Shown one piece after another: positions 47,001-60,000 of a DNA stretch of 64,000 nt. A model generated the notes under the pieces. The model was not told the origin of the DNA, ran no database searches, and saw nothing but the letters and a program-made list of their open reading frames with translations. Positions within the stretch are counted from its first letter, which is position 1, and the number at the start of each line of letters is the position of its first letter. Source of the DNA: Aphis gossypii (lineage: Eukaryota > Arthropoda > Insecta > Hemiptera > Aphididae); assembly GCF_020184175.1 (NCBI RefSeq), contig NC_065531.1, positions 11,863,213 through 11,927,212 of the forward strand, read 5' to 3'. Position numbers and translations under genes: made by a program.

Positions 47001-49427
47001 ATAACACAATTTTTCCGATATGAATACCTACATACCAATAAATTTGATAAGATAAGACGCACGATTAATAAGTGTTGATCATTTAACTATAGATAATATA
47101 TAGCTATCAACTATTCGAGATGTAAAATAAACAAAAGTTGTTTTAGCTGGATTAATAGTATTATTAAAATTAATTCTGTATTATTCAGTTGTTTAAAAAT
47201 GTTAAACTTATAAGGTTTAATAAACCTAAAAATTAAAAAGGTAAATGTCACCTAATACACATTATTTTCCTAATATTTTAAATAGGTACTCATCGTCAAT
47301 GTAAACATTTTTGGTACCTATTTTTAGTACATATAATTGGTTTTAACATCATATGATATTTCATTATTTGTAAATTTATTGATAGAAAATAATAAATAAT
47401 AATTAAATCCTTTTTAAGTTTTTACAATAAGTATAATAACACAACGAAGTTTCACGTTGTACAATATTTAACATATTTTCTTTTAAATACCTAGGTATAT
47501 CTAAGAATAACTGTTTTTTTAAATAATATACACACCCATGCCAAGTCAATAAGAGTTACAATAATCATTATACTTAATAATCATGTCAGTTATACAAATA
47601 AATATGGTATTCGCTATATCAATAGTCAATACATATAATTATAATATCAATATATCATGGTTTGTATTCAGTAGAGATTCAGTGTTAAGAATTCTATAAT
47701 AATTTAGTAATGGGTATAAAAATGAGTGATAAATAAAATAAATAATATTAAAATTAATATAATGTGAAAACGAAAGCTATAGAGGACTGATACTTCCTAG
47801 TTTACTATAAAGCACTTAAACAAATACGTATTATAAATAATAATATAGTATTACTTATAGATATTAGTTCATACAAGACAGAGTTAAAATATCACGGAAT
47901 ATCCTAAACTGAAATTATTTTTGGTACTTTTAATTAAGCTGCTTGGTATTAGTTAAGCAATTAATAATCGTAAATCCATCATTATTTATAATAACGTAAT
48001 GCACCATAGCAGATATTTGAATTTATAAAATTGTATTATGATTTAAATTCATATTGAAAAATAGAATTTAAATTCGTACAATACTACCACAGAATAGATT
48101 AAATAATGATTAAATGATACTACTATCAATTTCGTATCATTAACTACATTTAAAACAAAATAATAAAATATATGAATAAACATTAAAACGGTTTTCAGTC
48201 AAACGTGAATAGATATTATTGGTCCAAGCCACAGGTCACAGCATCGGGCTACGGCGATTAAAAACATAATATAATATCATTGAGCCCCATTGAACCATTA
48301 ACACCGCACACAGTACAGAACAAACACATTCTATAGCTATAAACTTTTAAGATCTAGTTACAGATTACAGTATCGTTATCCTGTACTAGTGATAACAAAA
48401 ATATTAAAAAAATCAATCAATACATTATTGAAATGAATAGACGTCAGCTAACATAAATTTGATATTATTTCAAATATATGGAAATAAAAACGTCGATGTA
48501 AGATTTTAAATTCAGTTGGTTCCTATTCTATAAAACTACATAAAAAAAACCAAGAACCGTAAAAAGTGATAACTATACCTAACTATAATAATAATAATAA
48601 TAATAATAGTAATGAAATAAAATTATTATTTATAGTTATGAATAATAAATACATGAATAATTGTTCGAATATAATATACCTAACTTATAGTACATTTTTC
48701 AGGACATTAAAGAAAATCATAATATTTTAAAATACAAGTATACAACTAATAAAGAAGTTAAAATAGAATTTATAACTTGTTTCCCAATGAATTTACAGGC
48801 AATTGAACAAACAGGAAATATAGTTGCTGATAATGCTTACGAATTATTACTAATACAATATGATCGATAATAATAATAATAATCATAATAATATAATTGG
48901 AAAATATAATAAAACAATATATTACACAAACTGCAGAATTCAGAATAATTAGGTACGTATACCTTTACCTACATATGCAGTTATAGGTATATATATTTTT
49001 ACCTATATTATAATATTATTCATATAATATACAATAATACGCCGTACATAGAAAGTATTATATTATTATGATTTATGCGTATAAATATACACTTTATTTA
49101 ACTATCGTGTACAGTTTATGGTTTCGATAGGAAAACTGAATATAAATAGAATAATATGAGGTAGGTACATACTACCTACCTAATATTCTTCTCCACATTT
49201 CTATTATTTTAAATAACTTGTCAACCAGTTTTGATTATACCTATATAGCTCGGCTAGCTCGTGTCGTGATGTACATTTTATTTTGTACAGCGTTCGTTGT
49301 CGTGAAAATTATTACCTGTTATCCATACGTTTCCGTTGTAAATGCCCTCACTAAACGGCTCGGACTTGAGTACGAAATTGTTGTTGGACGGCATGTTCTC
49401 CATGAATGGAAATTCGTTTATGAACAT
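35042..49427 (-). CDS. Hnf4: Hepatocyte nuclear factor 4 (NR2A) nuclear receptor, two isoforms
   Basis: HNF4 is a nuclear, DNA-binding, fatty-acid-responsive transcription factor controlling lipid and energy metabolism genes. Exons in transcript order are 49427-49316 (first exon A), 41084-40865, 40687-40593, 40089-39965, 39097-38957, 38866-38746, 37553-37416, 37208-36972 and 35115-35042. Phases chain exactly (1263 nt, 420 aa). A second first exon ends at 43249 and gives 384 aa. The two-zinc-finger DNA-binding domain begins near residue 74 (CSICGDRATGKHYGA, CDGCKGFFRRS) and continues in the next exon (CRYCRLRKCFKAGMRKE). The ligand domain contains FLVDWAKRIP, LLRAHAGEHLL, then LQSITWQMIEQIQF, KLFGM and the AF-2 helix IEPLLQEMLL. 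The donor at 40864-40863 is GC instead of GT. The last exon encodes a short, poorly conserved Asn-rich F tail. Confidence 0.93.
37818..38429. mobile_element. Long-inverted-repeat DNA element in HNF4 intron
   Basis: The left arm (about 37818-37940) begins GCTACCAAGCGATTTTTT and includes 'aataattattttg' and 'gtttgcgattttacg'. The right arm (about 38290-38429) contains the same blocks in reverse complement, so arms are about 120-140 bp and diverged. The interior (about 350 bp) has no transposase. A related piece lies at 20590-20735. No clear target duplication was found. Confidence 0.7.
38560..38651 (-). mobile_element. Transposon end fragment (CATAGGCG type)
   Basis: Read on the minus strand from 38651 the text starts CATAGGCGCAATGCGTAAAG and includes GGGACTTAAGTCCC. 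The outer CATAGGCG matches the ends of the hAT-like MITE at 32758-33034. No opposite end is evident nearby, so it may be a solo or truncated copy. Confidence 0.45.
39098..39964 (-). other. HNF4 intron, no recognised content
   Basis: An AT-rich intron of 867 bp between the exons at 40089-39965 and 39097-38957. Nothing else is visible. Confidence 0.6.
41085..43248 (-). other. HNF4 intron between alternative exon B and the DNA-binding exon
   Basis: Non-coding. It contains a TATAG microsatellite at about 41926-41955. The open frame at 42994-43221 on + has no homology that I recognise. Confidence 0.6.
41926..41955. repeat. TATAG microsatellite
   Basis: Consecutive TATAG-type units in the HNF4 intron. 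Confidence 0.8.
43249..43330 (-). CDS. Hnf4: Alternative first exon B of HNF4 (start ATG at exon end)
   Basis: On the minus strand an ATG at 43252-43250 is followed by T and a strong donor (GTAAGT from 43248). Spliced to 41084 it reads MSESDLNGMPVHREQ, in frame with the DNA-binding exon. This gives a 384-aa isoform without the 37 residues of exon A. The 5' limit of the exon is not determined. A further upstream donor-like CCG|GTGAGT at 43558 (reading down) hints at an additional non-coding exon. Evidence is splice phase and position only. Confidence 0.5.
43331..44340 (-). promoter_or_regulatory. Probable second HNF4 promoter region
   Basis: Patches richer in GC than the surrounding intron (for example 43490-43640, 43725-43810, 44050-44130 and 44210-44310) lie just upstream, in the direction of transcription, of exon B. 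No TATA box or initiator could be assigned. Inference. Confidence 0.35.
46185..46204. repeat. CTAC microsatellite
   Basis: Five consecutive CTAC units in the first HNF4 intron. Confidence 0.85.
46401..46458. ncRNA. Candidate 58-nt hairpin (miRNA-like) in HNF4 intron
   Basis: ATAGCGATGCTGTTA (46401-46415) and TAACAGCATCGCTAT (46444-46458) are exact reverse complements. After a one-base bulge, TACA and TGTA extend the stem to 19 bp around a loop of about 19 nt. Pairing stops outside the arms. The size fits a short pre-miRNA but also a small transposon relic. I recognise no known miRNA in it. Confidence 0.25.
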
Positions 49428-49900
49428 TTTCAAAGCAACGAGCGTTGTTAAAGAAGAAAAAAAATGATGATCAAAAACGGATATCACCTCAAAACTCACG
49501 ATATCTGCATGACGTTATACTTTAAAATTTATAAAATAAAAAATGTTTAGTGCAATAGGTGTATAAATAATAACAGTAATAACAACAACAGTATAATAAT
49601 ACGAAAAACGATGCACGCGCGCTTAATCTCAGTGTAACGTGTAGACTCTTCTGCACCGGGACGCGTAATGTGTAGAAATAATGACGAATTATTCGATTGA
49701 AAAATAGGAACACATTTGACTCAAATGCTCGACCGTGGCCGCCGCCTATTTACAGAGATAAGACCACGCGGTGGGGCCCATCGATTTATTATTGGATATA
49801 TCTCTTATCGCCAAATACGTCATTATCTGCATTAGATTTTCTAAACCACCCTTGACTCGTATTGTCCTGTGCAACGTATAATATTGTAAGCCCGCTCACG
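49428..49900 (-). promoter_or_regulatory. Probable promoter A of HNF4
   Basis: The block upstream of the first ATG of exon A is CpG-rich (gcacgcgcgc, gggacgcgt, ccgtggccgccgcc). It holds two GATA-type sites: AGATAAGA at 49756-49763 and CTTATC at 49804-49809. No in-frame ATG precedes 49427. The transcription start is unknown. Confidence 0.45.
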
Positions 49901-52900
49901 ACACGAATATAACTAATTTATTATTATGCTGTATTTCTATGCCTACAGCATAATATAGGTAATGTTAATTTTAATAAGTCGTATATTATCCTTTAACAAC
50001 CTGCAGGTACTATATTTTCTTTGGACATTTATCGTTAAGAATATTTTCATATACGTGTCCAAAGACGTCTATCGGGTATTTATCCCTAGGAAAGGGGCGG
50101 GCAATATTAAAGATGGACATTATTCGTGTTTAGTTTTATTCTGAAGCATGCGATTGATTTTTTTCAGACCGTTAGAAGTCGAGTACGCTTTTTTCTATAC
50201 CAAACCGTTTTATAACTGCTTAGGATGGTCGATGCGTATTTGCATAATTTTGTTTGGTGGACTATTTTTATCCTAGAGGAGGACATGGACCGTACACCAG
50301 ACACGCTCTATCTGATAGTAAATTATGTACCTACGCAACCATAAACCAATTACCAATGGGTTACTGTAACACAAGACGTACACAACACGATCATGTCTAG
50401 CATGTGGTTGGAACAACTCGTACAGGATATTTCTTTATACTGACGAGAATATTATACAAGAGAGTAATCACGTAAGGCCCTCGTATCCCCTCTCACATCT
50501 AAAAAGTTAGAAAAATATAGTTTACAAGAATCATAAAAATAAATTTTCTCTATTAATATGTTGGTAGATCAAAATCGGTGTTGTAAAGTATTAATATCAT
50601 GTAGTGTGAACTTGAATTTAAAAATGTCATCGAGAAGTGAATTCTTCAGTCAACTGTACAGTACAGACAATAGCTATGAAGACGATTTTTCTACATCTGT
50701 ACGGCTACGTAGGCCGTAGGCTGTACATTAATCTAATAATCAAGATATTTAATTTTGTATACATTTTATTTAGGTGTTTAATCTCGTAATAGGGCTTATA
50801 ATATACTTGCGTGTTTAGGAGATTTCCCTTGGTCGATAATTAATTGATATTAACCGATAAGTTTTGTTTATTTAAAAACTTCTGATAAGATTTTGATTAA
50901 CTTTGAATAAGAACATACAATTCTATACGAGTACCACGGTGACCGCAGTAGGTATACAATATGTCTAATATCCATTATCAGTACAGGTATACTTTTTGAT
51001 TGTTATCGAAAATTTTTACAATATTTTATAAAAGCGAAAAGCATTTTAAATAGTTTTTATTTCATTATGGTTTAATTAAGAATAATTTTTGTCAGAGAAG
51101 TAGGTATTAATTAGGTATAATATTTCTATAAATCATAGAGCTAGGTATGGTTCCAGCTACGAAGTACCTTAAATTTTTCAAATTTAAATTAATACTTGTT
51201 TCATTTAATTATATTTTTTATCTTTCTGAAGGATAAATCAAATATATAAAAGTAGATATACAAAATAAATAGATAAAATTTTTGTATTGAAAATAAATTA
51301 GCTTACAAGTGCAATAATTAAACAATCCTCTTTTTTTAAACTATGTTTCATTATTGTCATTTTTATTAATTATTATCTCTGATATGAAAATAACATAATA
51401 ATCATAATAATATGTTTATTAACTTAAATAAATATTTTACATTTTGATAATTACTATCATTAAATAATTGGTGTATTTTATATGATAATTGATAGTGTTT
51501 TATAAAGGTATTTGCACAATTGGTTTTTAATCGTTCCAATGTTCATGTATTTAAAATCTTAAACGAACAACCTATATAGGTACAAATTATATTTAAAACA
51601 ATTATCTCGATAAACACAATATTTTTATCGGTTTTATATTAAAATTCTGCTTCTAGGTATTCCAAGTCGATTTACAATGTTTACATTTATCCAAAGGAAA
51701 ACTTATTTTTCAGTGTTTACATCTAACCGAAGTAAAATGTACACAAGTTGTATTATTAAATTTTAATAATATATTGTATTACTCGTTATTTAAGGGATTA
51801 AGAGAGACACAAAAACATTAATTAGTAATTATTATTTAAATTATTAGTCAAAGTTCAAAAATAATAGTTCAAGACATTATATGTAGGTAATTAACAATTA
51901 AAGAATATTTTTAAATTTTGAAGCTTGGAGAACGAAAAAGATGATCAACAAAATTATTTTGAGATACTAAAATAATATTATCATTATTATTACATTGTTA
52001 TTGTGTTATTAATTTTTTCTACGTGCCTACATTTTAATGTACCTATCTAGTAACCAAGTAAACAAATATATGTAATAATTATAATTGTTTTGATACTAAA
52101 TAAATACAATTAAATATTACATAAAAATTGCAAGTACCTACTATATTTTGTATAACGTGGAAATTAGTGATTACCTTGGTATTTAATTTCCCACATAGCC
52201 AAGTATCTACTATGTAGTTGATATACCAATAGATGTGTTATAATTAACATAGATAATTATTAATTATAACTTATAGTAATTACATTTTGAAATATTTTAT
52301 AAAGATATGAAGAGTAAAGATGTATTTATAATAATACTTAACAGTTAACACAATATATTAAATATATTATGCACTGAATTATAATATAATAATAATATAT
52401 ATTATAACTACAGACTATATAAAAATATTAATTATAGAAGATCTGTGTTATGACTGTATTGCAAAATACTTATGAAATAACTTTACTGTATAATAAATTC
52501 AATAATTGATTGCATTACTTATATTAGATATTATAGTGTCTAATATAACAATATAAAATTCCTTGACTATAATAATACATACATTTATATAATTGTAATA
52601 ATTTATAAAGTGATCATTTTAAAACTTATAGGTAACAAAGGACACTTTTTATTTTGAAAATTACTAATATTATTTTCCAGGGTTATTTATTAGGGAAATC
52701 GTTTGTTGGTGATTACTGACCAGTGACCACAATCGACTTTTTATTTTTAAATGACAATCTAAACAAAATCAAAATGTTGAGTTTTTAATGATAATTTCAA
52801 CGTATCAAACCTATCAAATATTGATTGAATAATTTTTTATTATTAAGATTGGAATTCGATGAAATTTCAAATTAATTTTTGGTAGTATTTTATGGCCACT

Positions 52901-53120
52901 ATTTTCTTTGTTTATTCTTGGCAAAAAGGATATCTAATAATATAAATGTTAATAAATAAGTAAATATCCAGAATTTCCAAGATACTTTGGATTATCTTAA
53001 TAATTAAAAAAAAAATAACGTAATTAAAAAAAAAAAAAGTAAAATATAGAAAGAATTTTTTCATTTTTTTCTTTTTCTGTGAGTGTTGATTACTGTGAAA
53101 GGATTATTCTGTATGAAATC
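49901..53120. other. Non-coding AT-rich region
   Basis: I recognise no coding sequence. A short, slightly GC-richer patch occurs around 50040-50130. Otherwise the stretch is AT-rich, with T/A runs and scattered 'aggtac' words. Confidence 0.5.
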
Positions 53121-53572
53121 GCGGAAAAAAAGTACCGGTAAAAAAAGTCCCACACTAGAAAAAAAAGTCCCTACGTAAAAGGTCTCACCTTTAATAATAT
53201 GGACTTGATTTTAGGCGTTACTTTTATTTGTGTAACGGTTGGCAGTCGAACACATACTGATAATATTTTAATAGCACCTCTTTTTTATATTAAGACTTAT
53301 GGTTGTTAAAAAAATCTAACATGTCGGTTTTGCCCGCTTGTATTTGTATTCATACATTTTGTAGACGTATTTCTACGGTTCGAGTTTGTCCTAGTTTTTT
53401 AATAGTTCTTAAGTCTCCTATAGCATCTAGTCCAATTATACATTACACACTAAAATACAAAGTATAACTATAGAACTATACAAGAAAAAGTATTTCGATA
53501 AATTCTTCACTGAACTTTTTTCCGAGACTTTTTTACTGGGACTTAGTTTCCGGGACTTTTTTTTACGTTTAC
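53121..53572. repeat. Inverted-repeat element with AAAAAAAGTCCC words
   Basis: The left side (53121-53180) carries AAAAAAAGTACCGG, AAAAAAGTCCC and AAAAAAGTCCC. The right side (about 53512-53572) carries the complements GAGACTTTTTT, CTGGGACTT and CCGGGACTTTTTTTT, ending in TTTACGT against ACGTAAA on the left. It is an imperfect inverted repeat of about 60-bp arms, probably a non-autonomous DNA element. Confidence 0.5.
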
Positions 53573-53647
53573 CTCTGTATGTAGTAGCGTGTAAATCATT
53601 TATGTCCATCCCTTTCGATTTAATATTATAATATTTTACCGAATTAT

Positions 53648-54117
53648 GGACTTTTTGCCACCGCCGTTCGTCCCTGGCGTAAGTACTCTGATAATCTTAA
53701 CACATTAATTGTTAATGAATAATTACATTTTTTAATGATTATACTACAAAATATACAAATACATAAACTTAATCAATAATCATACAATGTTAAATCAACA
53801 CAAAATGTCGTAAAAATTAAATACTAAGATAAATTGTATATCTTTTATCTTTATTATTTACCTGTAACATTTATACTATATTATAAATTACAATCATATT
53901 GTACAAGATTTAAATACTATGACGATAATGACATTTTACACTATTTAAAAAACAGAAGCCAGTTAACCTAAAAATAAATATATAATTTATGTTAGTATTT
54001 AGATTATCCAAGTATGCCAGGGACTAAACATCCTATGGCAAATAACTCTCCGCAACGAATAATTACTCTATCTTAATAATTGCCGGGTACAAAACGGCGG
54101 GCGGGGGCAAAACGTCC
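53648..54117. mobile_element. Inverted-repeat element, GGAC ends
   Basis: The left end GGACTTTTTGCCACCGCCGT and the reverse complement of the right end, GGACGTTTTGCCCCCGCCCG, are similar over about 30 bp. The interior is AT-rich and non-coding. It is adjacent to the previous inverted-repeat element. No target duplication was identified. Confidence 0.5.
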
Positions 54118-56760
54118 GTTTACAATTTTGTCCAATGCAAATATTAAATTATACATAAGTTTAGATGAGTCATAAAATAAATATACATTTACGCTACCTT
54201 ATCATCACCAATTCACCACTAATAAATCGGTTTAAAACGGCGGCAGACGACCACCTGCGGTTTCCAACGTGATCCTAGGGATTCTTTTTTGTTACAGTCT
54301 ATAGAAAATACGAACAATAGTTACAATATTATGTCTATCTGTAGAATATTGGTAGAGACCTATAGCCATTAGTCACCTACATGGGACGCATTGTAATAAT
54401 TTAATGTTATATGTTATACATTTTATACCTATCAGTCTCAGTTGGAGTTCAGATTAAACAAGCAAATAAACATAATAATATAATATATTATTATACATAA
54501 ATACATAATATTATCACATATTTAAATTGAAATAACATAAAATAAGTAATCACATTATATTGTTATTTTTGCCAATGTTTATTTATTGATATACACGAAT
54601 TAAAAATGTAAGGTAAAGACTATTTTGAATGCTGCTATTATATTTGACATAGATACCTTTATTTTCAATACACTGTAAGAGTCACAATAGTTCTTATCTG
54701 AAAGGCAAAGGTCGTTTAAGCAACCTTATAAACACAATTTTGTAAAAAAAAGATTTTCTATGTATTTTATTACCATGTATAGCTCTTATTGCTGAAATAT
54801 TATGTAGTAATGTTAGGTGGATATAAATATAAATGGGTATATACAGTAAATAATAGTAAATATAATCATACAGTAGTAGAGTATACCTATTTATGATAAT
54901 TTCTATGAAATTTCTTAGTTTCAAAATAAGCTACTTATGAAGAAACTTTTATTCAATTCTCAAGTCACTATAAAAATTAAGAATTTTGTAAATTTAAAAC
55001 TATACAAATTTTGTAATATTATTTATTTATTTTTGTTATTTAATAATAGGTAAATTTTAGTTATTTTGACGAATTTAATAAAAATTTGAATCCAAATGCT
55101 TATAAAAAATTGTGTTTATTTATCTTTAATATTTTTAAGATTTTAATGACAACTAATTGTATATTTGAAAAGTTTTTTACCTAGCAAAATATTTTTTATT
55201 GACATTTTTAAAAAAAAGCTAAAATAAAATTGAAAATTGTAAATATCTATAAATAGTATAAGTACAAAAAGAATATAATCGTATATGAGAGTAATTATAA
55301 CATATACAGAAACTGCTATAATATATACATTCGATGACATTTTTAGTACTCGTATTTACAGCTTTTTGTTTTTGAATTAAACTAAGATCGATGTTGTTAA
55401 TAAAATGTTTTACTTAAAAAATCTTGGGTTTTCAAATTATTAAAGTTCTAGAAATGTTTTTTTTTTTTACCTAGGAAATTATCTACTAAACTAATTTATC
55501 CAGCATAAAAGATATCGAAGTTTAAAATTCAAGTATTTTTATTTTTTTAAAAGCTGATAACCGCCGACAAAAAAACACACATCATTGAAAAATCAATATA
55601 TATTCATCACTATACTCAGAATCTTAAAAAATTATAAAAGGCTCTATCGGTTTCCGATATATCATTAGACTAATATCGGAATATATTACATAATTAATAT
55701 AGTCATGTAGACAAGTTTTTTAGTTGGAAAAAATCTCTTATAGGGGGACTAAATAGCTAATGCGTAAGTAACTTTAAGTTGATGTAGAAATTTGTCAAAC
55801 ATTGAACCCCTTCCTTTTTATAATCTCTTCTAATTTTGATTTCATTTTTAAAAAAGATTTTTTTTTTAATAATTATAATAATGTACAGACTAAATTCGGA
55901 ATTTGACTTTAATTTGAAATTTAAACATATTATAAGTAGGGCAAGTGCATGGTATGTTATTATAATTTATAACAATCCATACAAATTAACTTATAGGTAG
56001 CTAATTGCACGCATTAAATTAATAAAACATTGTTGAATGTTGACTTATTGTTATGTAGATTGTAGAGATAATATTTATGCTCAAAAGCATATTATACCTA
56101 AATCAAATACTTGAGGTTTTATTTTTTGCTTCAATTTTTATATTTTTTATTATTAAAAAATTAATACAATTTGTAACAATGTTTACTCGACAACATATTT
56201 TTTAGATGCTCATTCAGTGTTCATGTGATATATTTAATCAATAAACTTAGGTTAGAGTTCATATTATTATGTTTACCACCCAATTTGCACGAAATATTTT
56301 GTTGTTTATCATTTTTAATGTTTTTTTGTAATAGGTACCTATAAAATATATTATAAAGTCGTAAACACAAATATAGTTAATAATTTAGTTTTTGTACGAA
56401 TTTGTATAGGAAATTGTGAAATATCTTATTTAGAGCGTTGGGTATTTAACAAATAACAATTATTAATTTCTGTCATCGTTATATATAATTTAATTTATGA
56501 TAATTATTAATAAGTAATAACTTGACAACATACATTTATTATTAATATATTATATTATCTCCTACAGGACGATACCCAAATAAGTGGTAAGAAAAAGTTA
56601 AATAGGTAATAAATAGGATTTGACGAAATAATGCTTTTGAAATTTGGAATAAATTGAACATTCAAACGTAAAATAATGACATTTAATTTTAATGAAGTCC
56701 AAAAAGTATTAATCATAATAAACTAGAAAAATTTCAAATTTCTTTGTAAGATATTTTTAT
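54118..56760. other. Non-coding AT-rich region
   Basis: No gene or classifiable repeat is seen. The short minus-strand frames at 54694-54924 and 55143-55340 are low-complexity, rich in Ile, Tyr and Leu codons, as expected by chance in such DNA. Confidence 0.5.
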
Positions 56761-56769
56761 GATAGAACT

Positions 56770-57095
56770 ATCGTTTTACAAAAGGTTACACAAGAAACTT
56801 CTTTCAAATTCCAACCACATCATCTCACTAAGTCACAAATGGCCTCAAAGAGACTCCCCTAACAACCTCACAACACGCCTCAAACGCATTTGTTCCAGAG
56901 ATAAGCTGTTTAGCCCATAACTTATATAAGACTTGCATTTAATACTTTAACCTTATTGTAAAAGATGACTCGACTGCGAGTCTTCCTTTAAATCATTCAC
57001 AGACTGTATACAATTATTTCATTAATTTACTTGTTGTATGCAATGTATAGATTGGAAATCATCAATAAAAGCTCCTCTATTTGAAAAAAATTGTT
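56770..57095 (+). mobile_element. Possible LINE 3' tail
   Basis: A less AT-biased block (ttccaaccacatcatctcac, caacacgcctcaaacgc, gcgagtcttcctt) ends in 'aatcatcaataaaag' and an A-rich stretch. That pattern is common for 3' untranslated ends of jockey-type LINEs. No reverse transcriptase is present. Weak evidence. Confidence 0.25.
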
Positions 57096-60000
57096 TTATA
57101 GTAATTTAAAAATATTAAAAATGTTTAATAATATGCATAACTTTGTTATAAATGCATTTGGAGTTTAAATTTTGATAATATTGGATGTTTAAACAAAAAA
57201 TAATTATTTAAATATTATTCTGTTATCATTTTTAAAAAATTAATCCTATAGAGACTTGAAACTTTCTTTTAATAATTGCGCACCTAACCACCTAGGTATA
57301 TTATTATAATCGTATCAACAATATTAATAATAAATATATGCGATGTTATTGAAAAATATAAGTTTAACCTACTGTATTGTTAATAAGCATATCAATTACA
57401 AATAGTTATATAAATAATTATTAAAATAGTATCCTTATAGAAATAACTATATAGAGGCTGACACAGCATCTCTGACCCCCCTCTTATAATCGGTTTTCAT
57501 ATGCAATGATTTATAATTGAAATTAAAGTTATCTCGTTATCAATTACAATGATAAGGTATTATACAAAAACTTCCCATATAGTATAAATACAACGGAGTG
57601 AGTAAGTGGTACTTAAGTTAATATATTTGTTTGAAAAACAAATATTAATAAAACATATTAATTGACAATTGTATATTGTTACTTCACAACTACAAAGTAT
57701 AAGTTTATTTAAGTTTAAGTATACTTTAAAAAGCAATTGAAAATAAATGGGCAATATACATTGATATTTTTTTAACTATATAATCAATATCTAGACTTTT
57801 ATGTATAATTACATAATATTTAAATTATTACAATTTTATTATTTTATCATGATCATTGAGAAGTTTATCAACACGCCTATAAGTTTTATAACGACTTAAT
57901 AAACGTTAAAATCACTGAATATAGAACATCCAATATACTTATAACTTATTATTGTAGTAACTCGCAATTCTTTGAATAAATATCTATTTTGATTTGAATA
58001 TTAACATGAATATCTATAAAAATATATCGTATTATCGTGTTCATATATTTTTAAATTTTTTGGTTACCACCTTCAAAGTTGAAAATTGAGTTTGAGTTGA
58101 GTGTTTTTATTGTTCCAAAACGGGATGACAGATAGAAATAAAAATCACACATTATTGTAAAATCAATACAGTAAACGTCTGACGTCTCGCTTAGAATCTA
58201 AAACTATATTTTTAAGAAAATTATTAATTATAAAACTAACTGTTATTTAATCATATTATACATTTTGTTATCTAACCTTGATTTTGTAATATTATACTGT
58301 TGAAAATAAATTGTCATTATTTTTATATTAAATCTAAGTCAAATAATTGTATTATACTAAATTACCTACTATCTTAGTGGATAAGTATTAAATTCAGATC
58401 ATTTTTTAAAAAAATGATGCTACACGGTTTTTCTGTTTATTATGTGATTTTATGATTTATTATTATATTTAAGCTTAGTGTGTGTAGATACGAAACTATA
58501 TTGTTATTACAATTTATTTTTGCAAAAATTAAACGCATTTATGTATATAACTTGTTGTTCTGCGCATAAATAAATGCTAATAATAACTACTATGTAGTTA
58601 AAGAGGTTAGTAAAATAATTCCAAGTATAATAAACTATAAAAATATGTTATACATGTATCGATGTATCTAATTGTTTTTAGTAATAATAATTAATATTTT
58701 AGTCTAGACCTATTTATAATATAAGACATAGTAAATTCAAAAAAAAAGTATGAATTATATTATTTATTTATTTATTTATAGGTCTTTTAACAAAACATAA
58801 CAGAATAATATTATATTAGATAATTATGTATAGTGTTATTCGTTTTATTCTTTGTCCACGCTTCTTTGATGTGGAAAATACATTTTACAAATAAATACCT
58901 AGTCTTGCAAATATTTAAATATTCATGTTTAGTATTTACACATAATAATAATAAATAACATTATCAACAAATTGACCTTTATGGTTGGATTCTCAGTTGG
59001 GGATTATTTTTTTAATTATTTAAAACACTTAATAGGTACAATATATTACTAATTGCCTCTACATTATCTTTATTTAACAGTATAATTTATGTGAAAAAAA
59101 AACGAAATATAATAATAATTACCTAAAATAATTTAATCCAAACATATCTAAATAATATTTTTTTCAGATAAAATGTATATCTATTGTATACTATATAACC
59201 TGCACCCAAGGGCATAATAAGAATAACATCTGGTAAATGGATATAACTTATATTGCCGTCATTCCGTGATGGAAGAAGTCATAATATTAACGCATTCTGC
59301 TTGTTTATTTTTATTATTATAATAATTAATAATATTAATAAAATATATAAATTACTACATATACGTATCGTTTTAATTCAATGTATGGCAGTGAGTTATT
59401 AATGTATAATAATTTAAAACGTTTGTTTCAAAAATAACTTTTGTTAAAATTTAGCAAATGTTTAGTACCATAATTGAAGAGATTTCTTTGAAATATTGTA
59501 AAAGAAATTTTGTCACCTAACATAAGCTATTGAGACAACCAATTTAAAATAGTGTCTATAAGATGTAGACCAAAAAAAAATATATAATATGTATACATCT
59601 ATAAAACTAATACGTTGGTTGATTTTAGATTTTAGAATGATATGGTGTATTGAAACATATCTGTAATATAGAATAATTACATTTTTTTTATAAAAACGCA
59701 TACTTATGTGATTTTATTTATAAGTTATTAATAATAATATCAATCTTGGAATGTTATTTAACTTCCGTGAGCTAAATAACAAACAAGGCGTTAGGTCTAT
59801 AATCTATATAATTCTATTATACAATGTATACTGTAGAAAATAGGTACAAAGAAGTGATTCGTTCGAAACGTTAAAATAATATACCAATAGTGTTATATAA
59901 CTTTATGATTATTTATGATGATTTATAAAACAAAACTCAATATATCTTATTAACATCATAGTATGAAATAAAACTAAATGTGTACATATGTGCGTGCATA

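Larger units (their letters stand above)
44341..49315 (-). other. Long first intron of HNF4 isoform A
   Basis: About 5 kb of AT-rich sequence with simple repeats: (CTAC)n at 46185-46204 and (ATA)n at 48586-48609. It also holds the perfect hairpin at 46401-46458. No coding sequence is recognised. Confidence 0.55.

Noticed and set aside
49218..49451. 77-codon open frame on the plus strand
   Set aside because: It is antisense to HNF4 exon A and shows no family resemblance.
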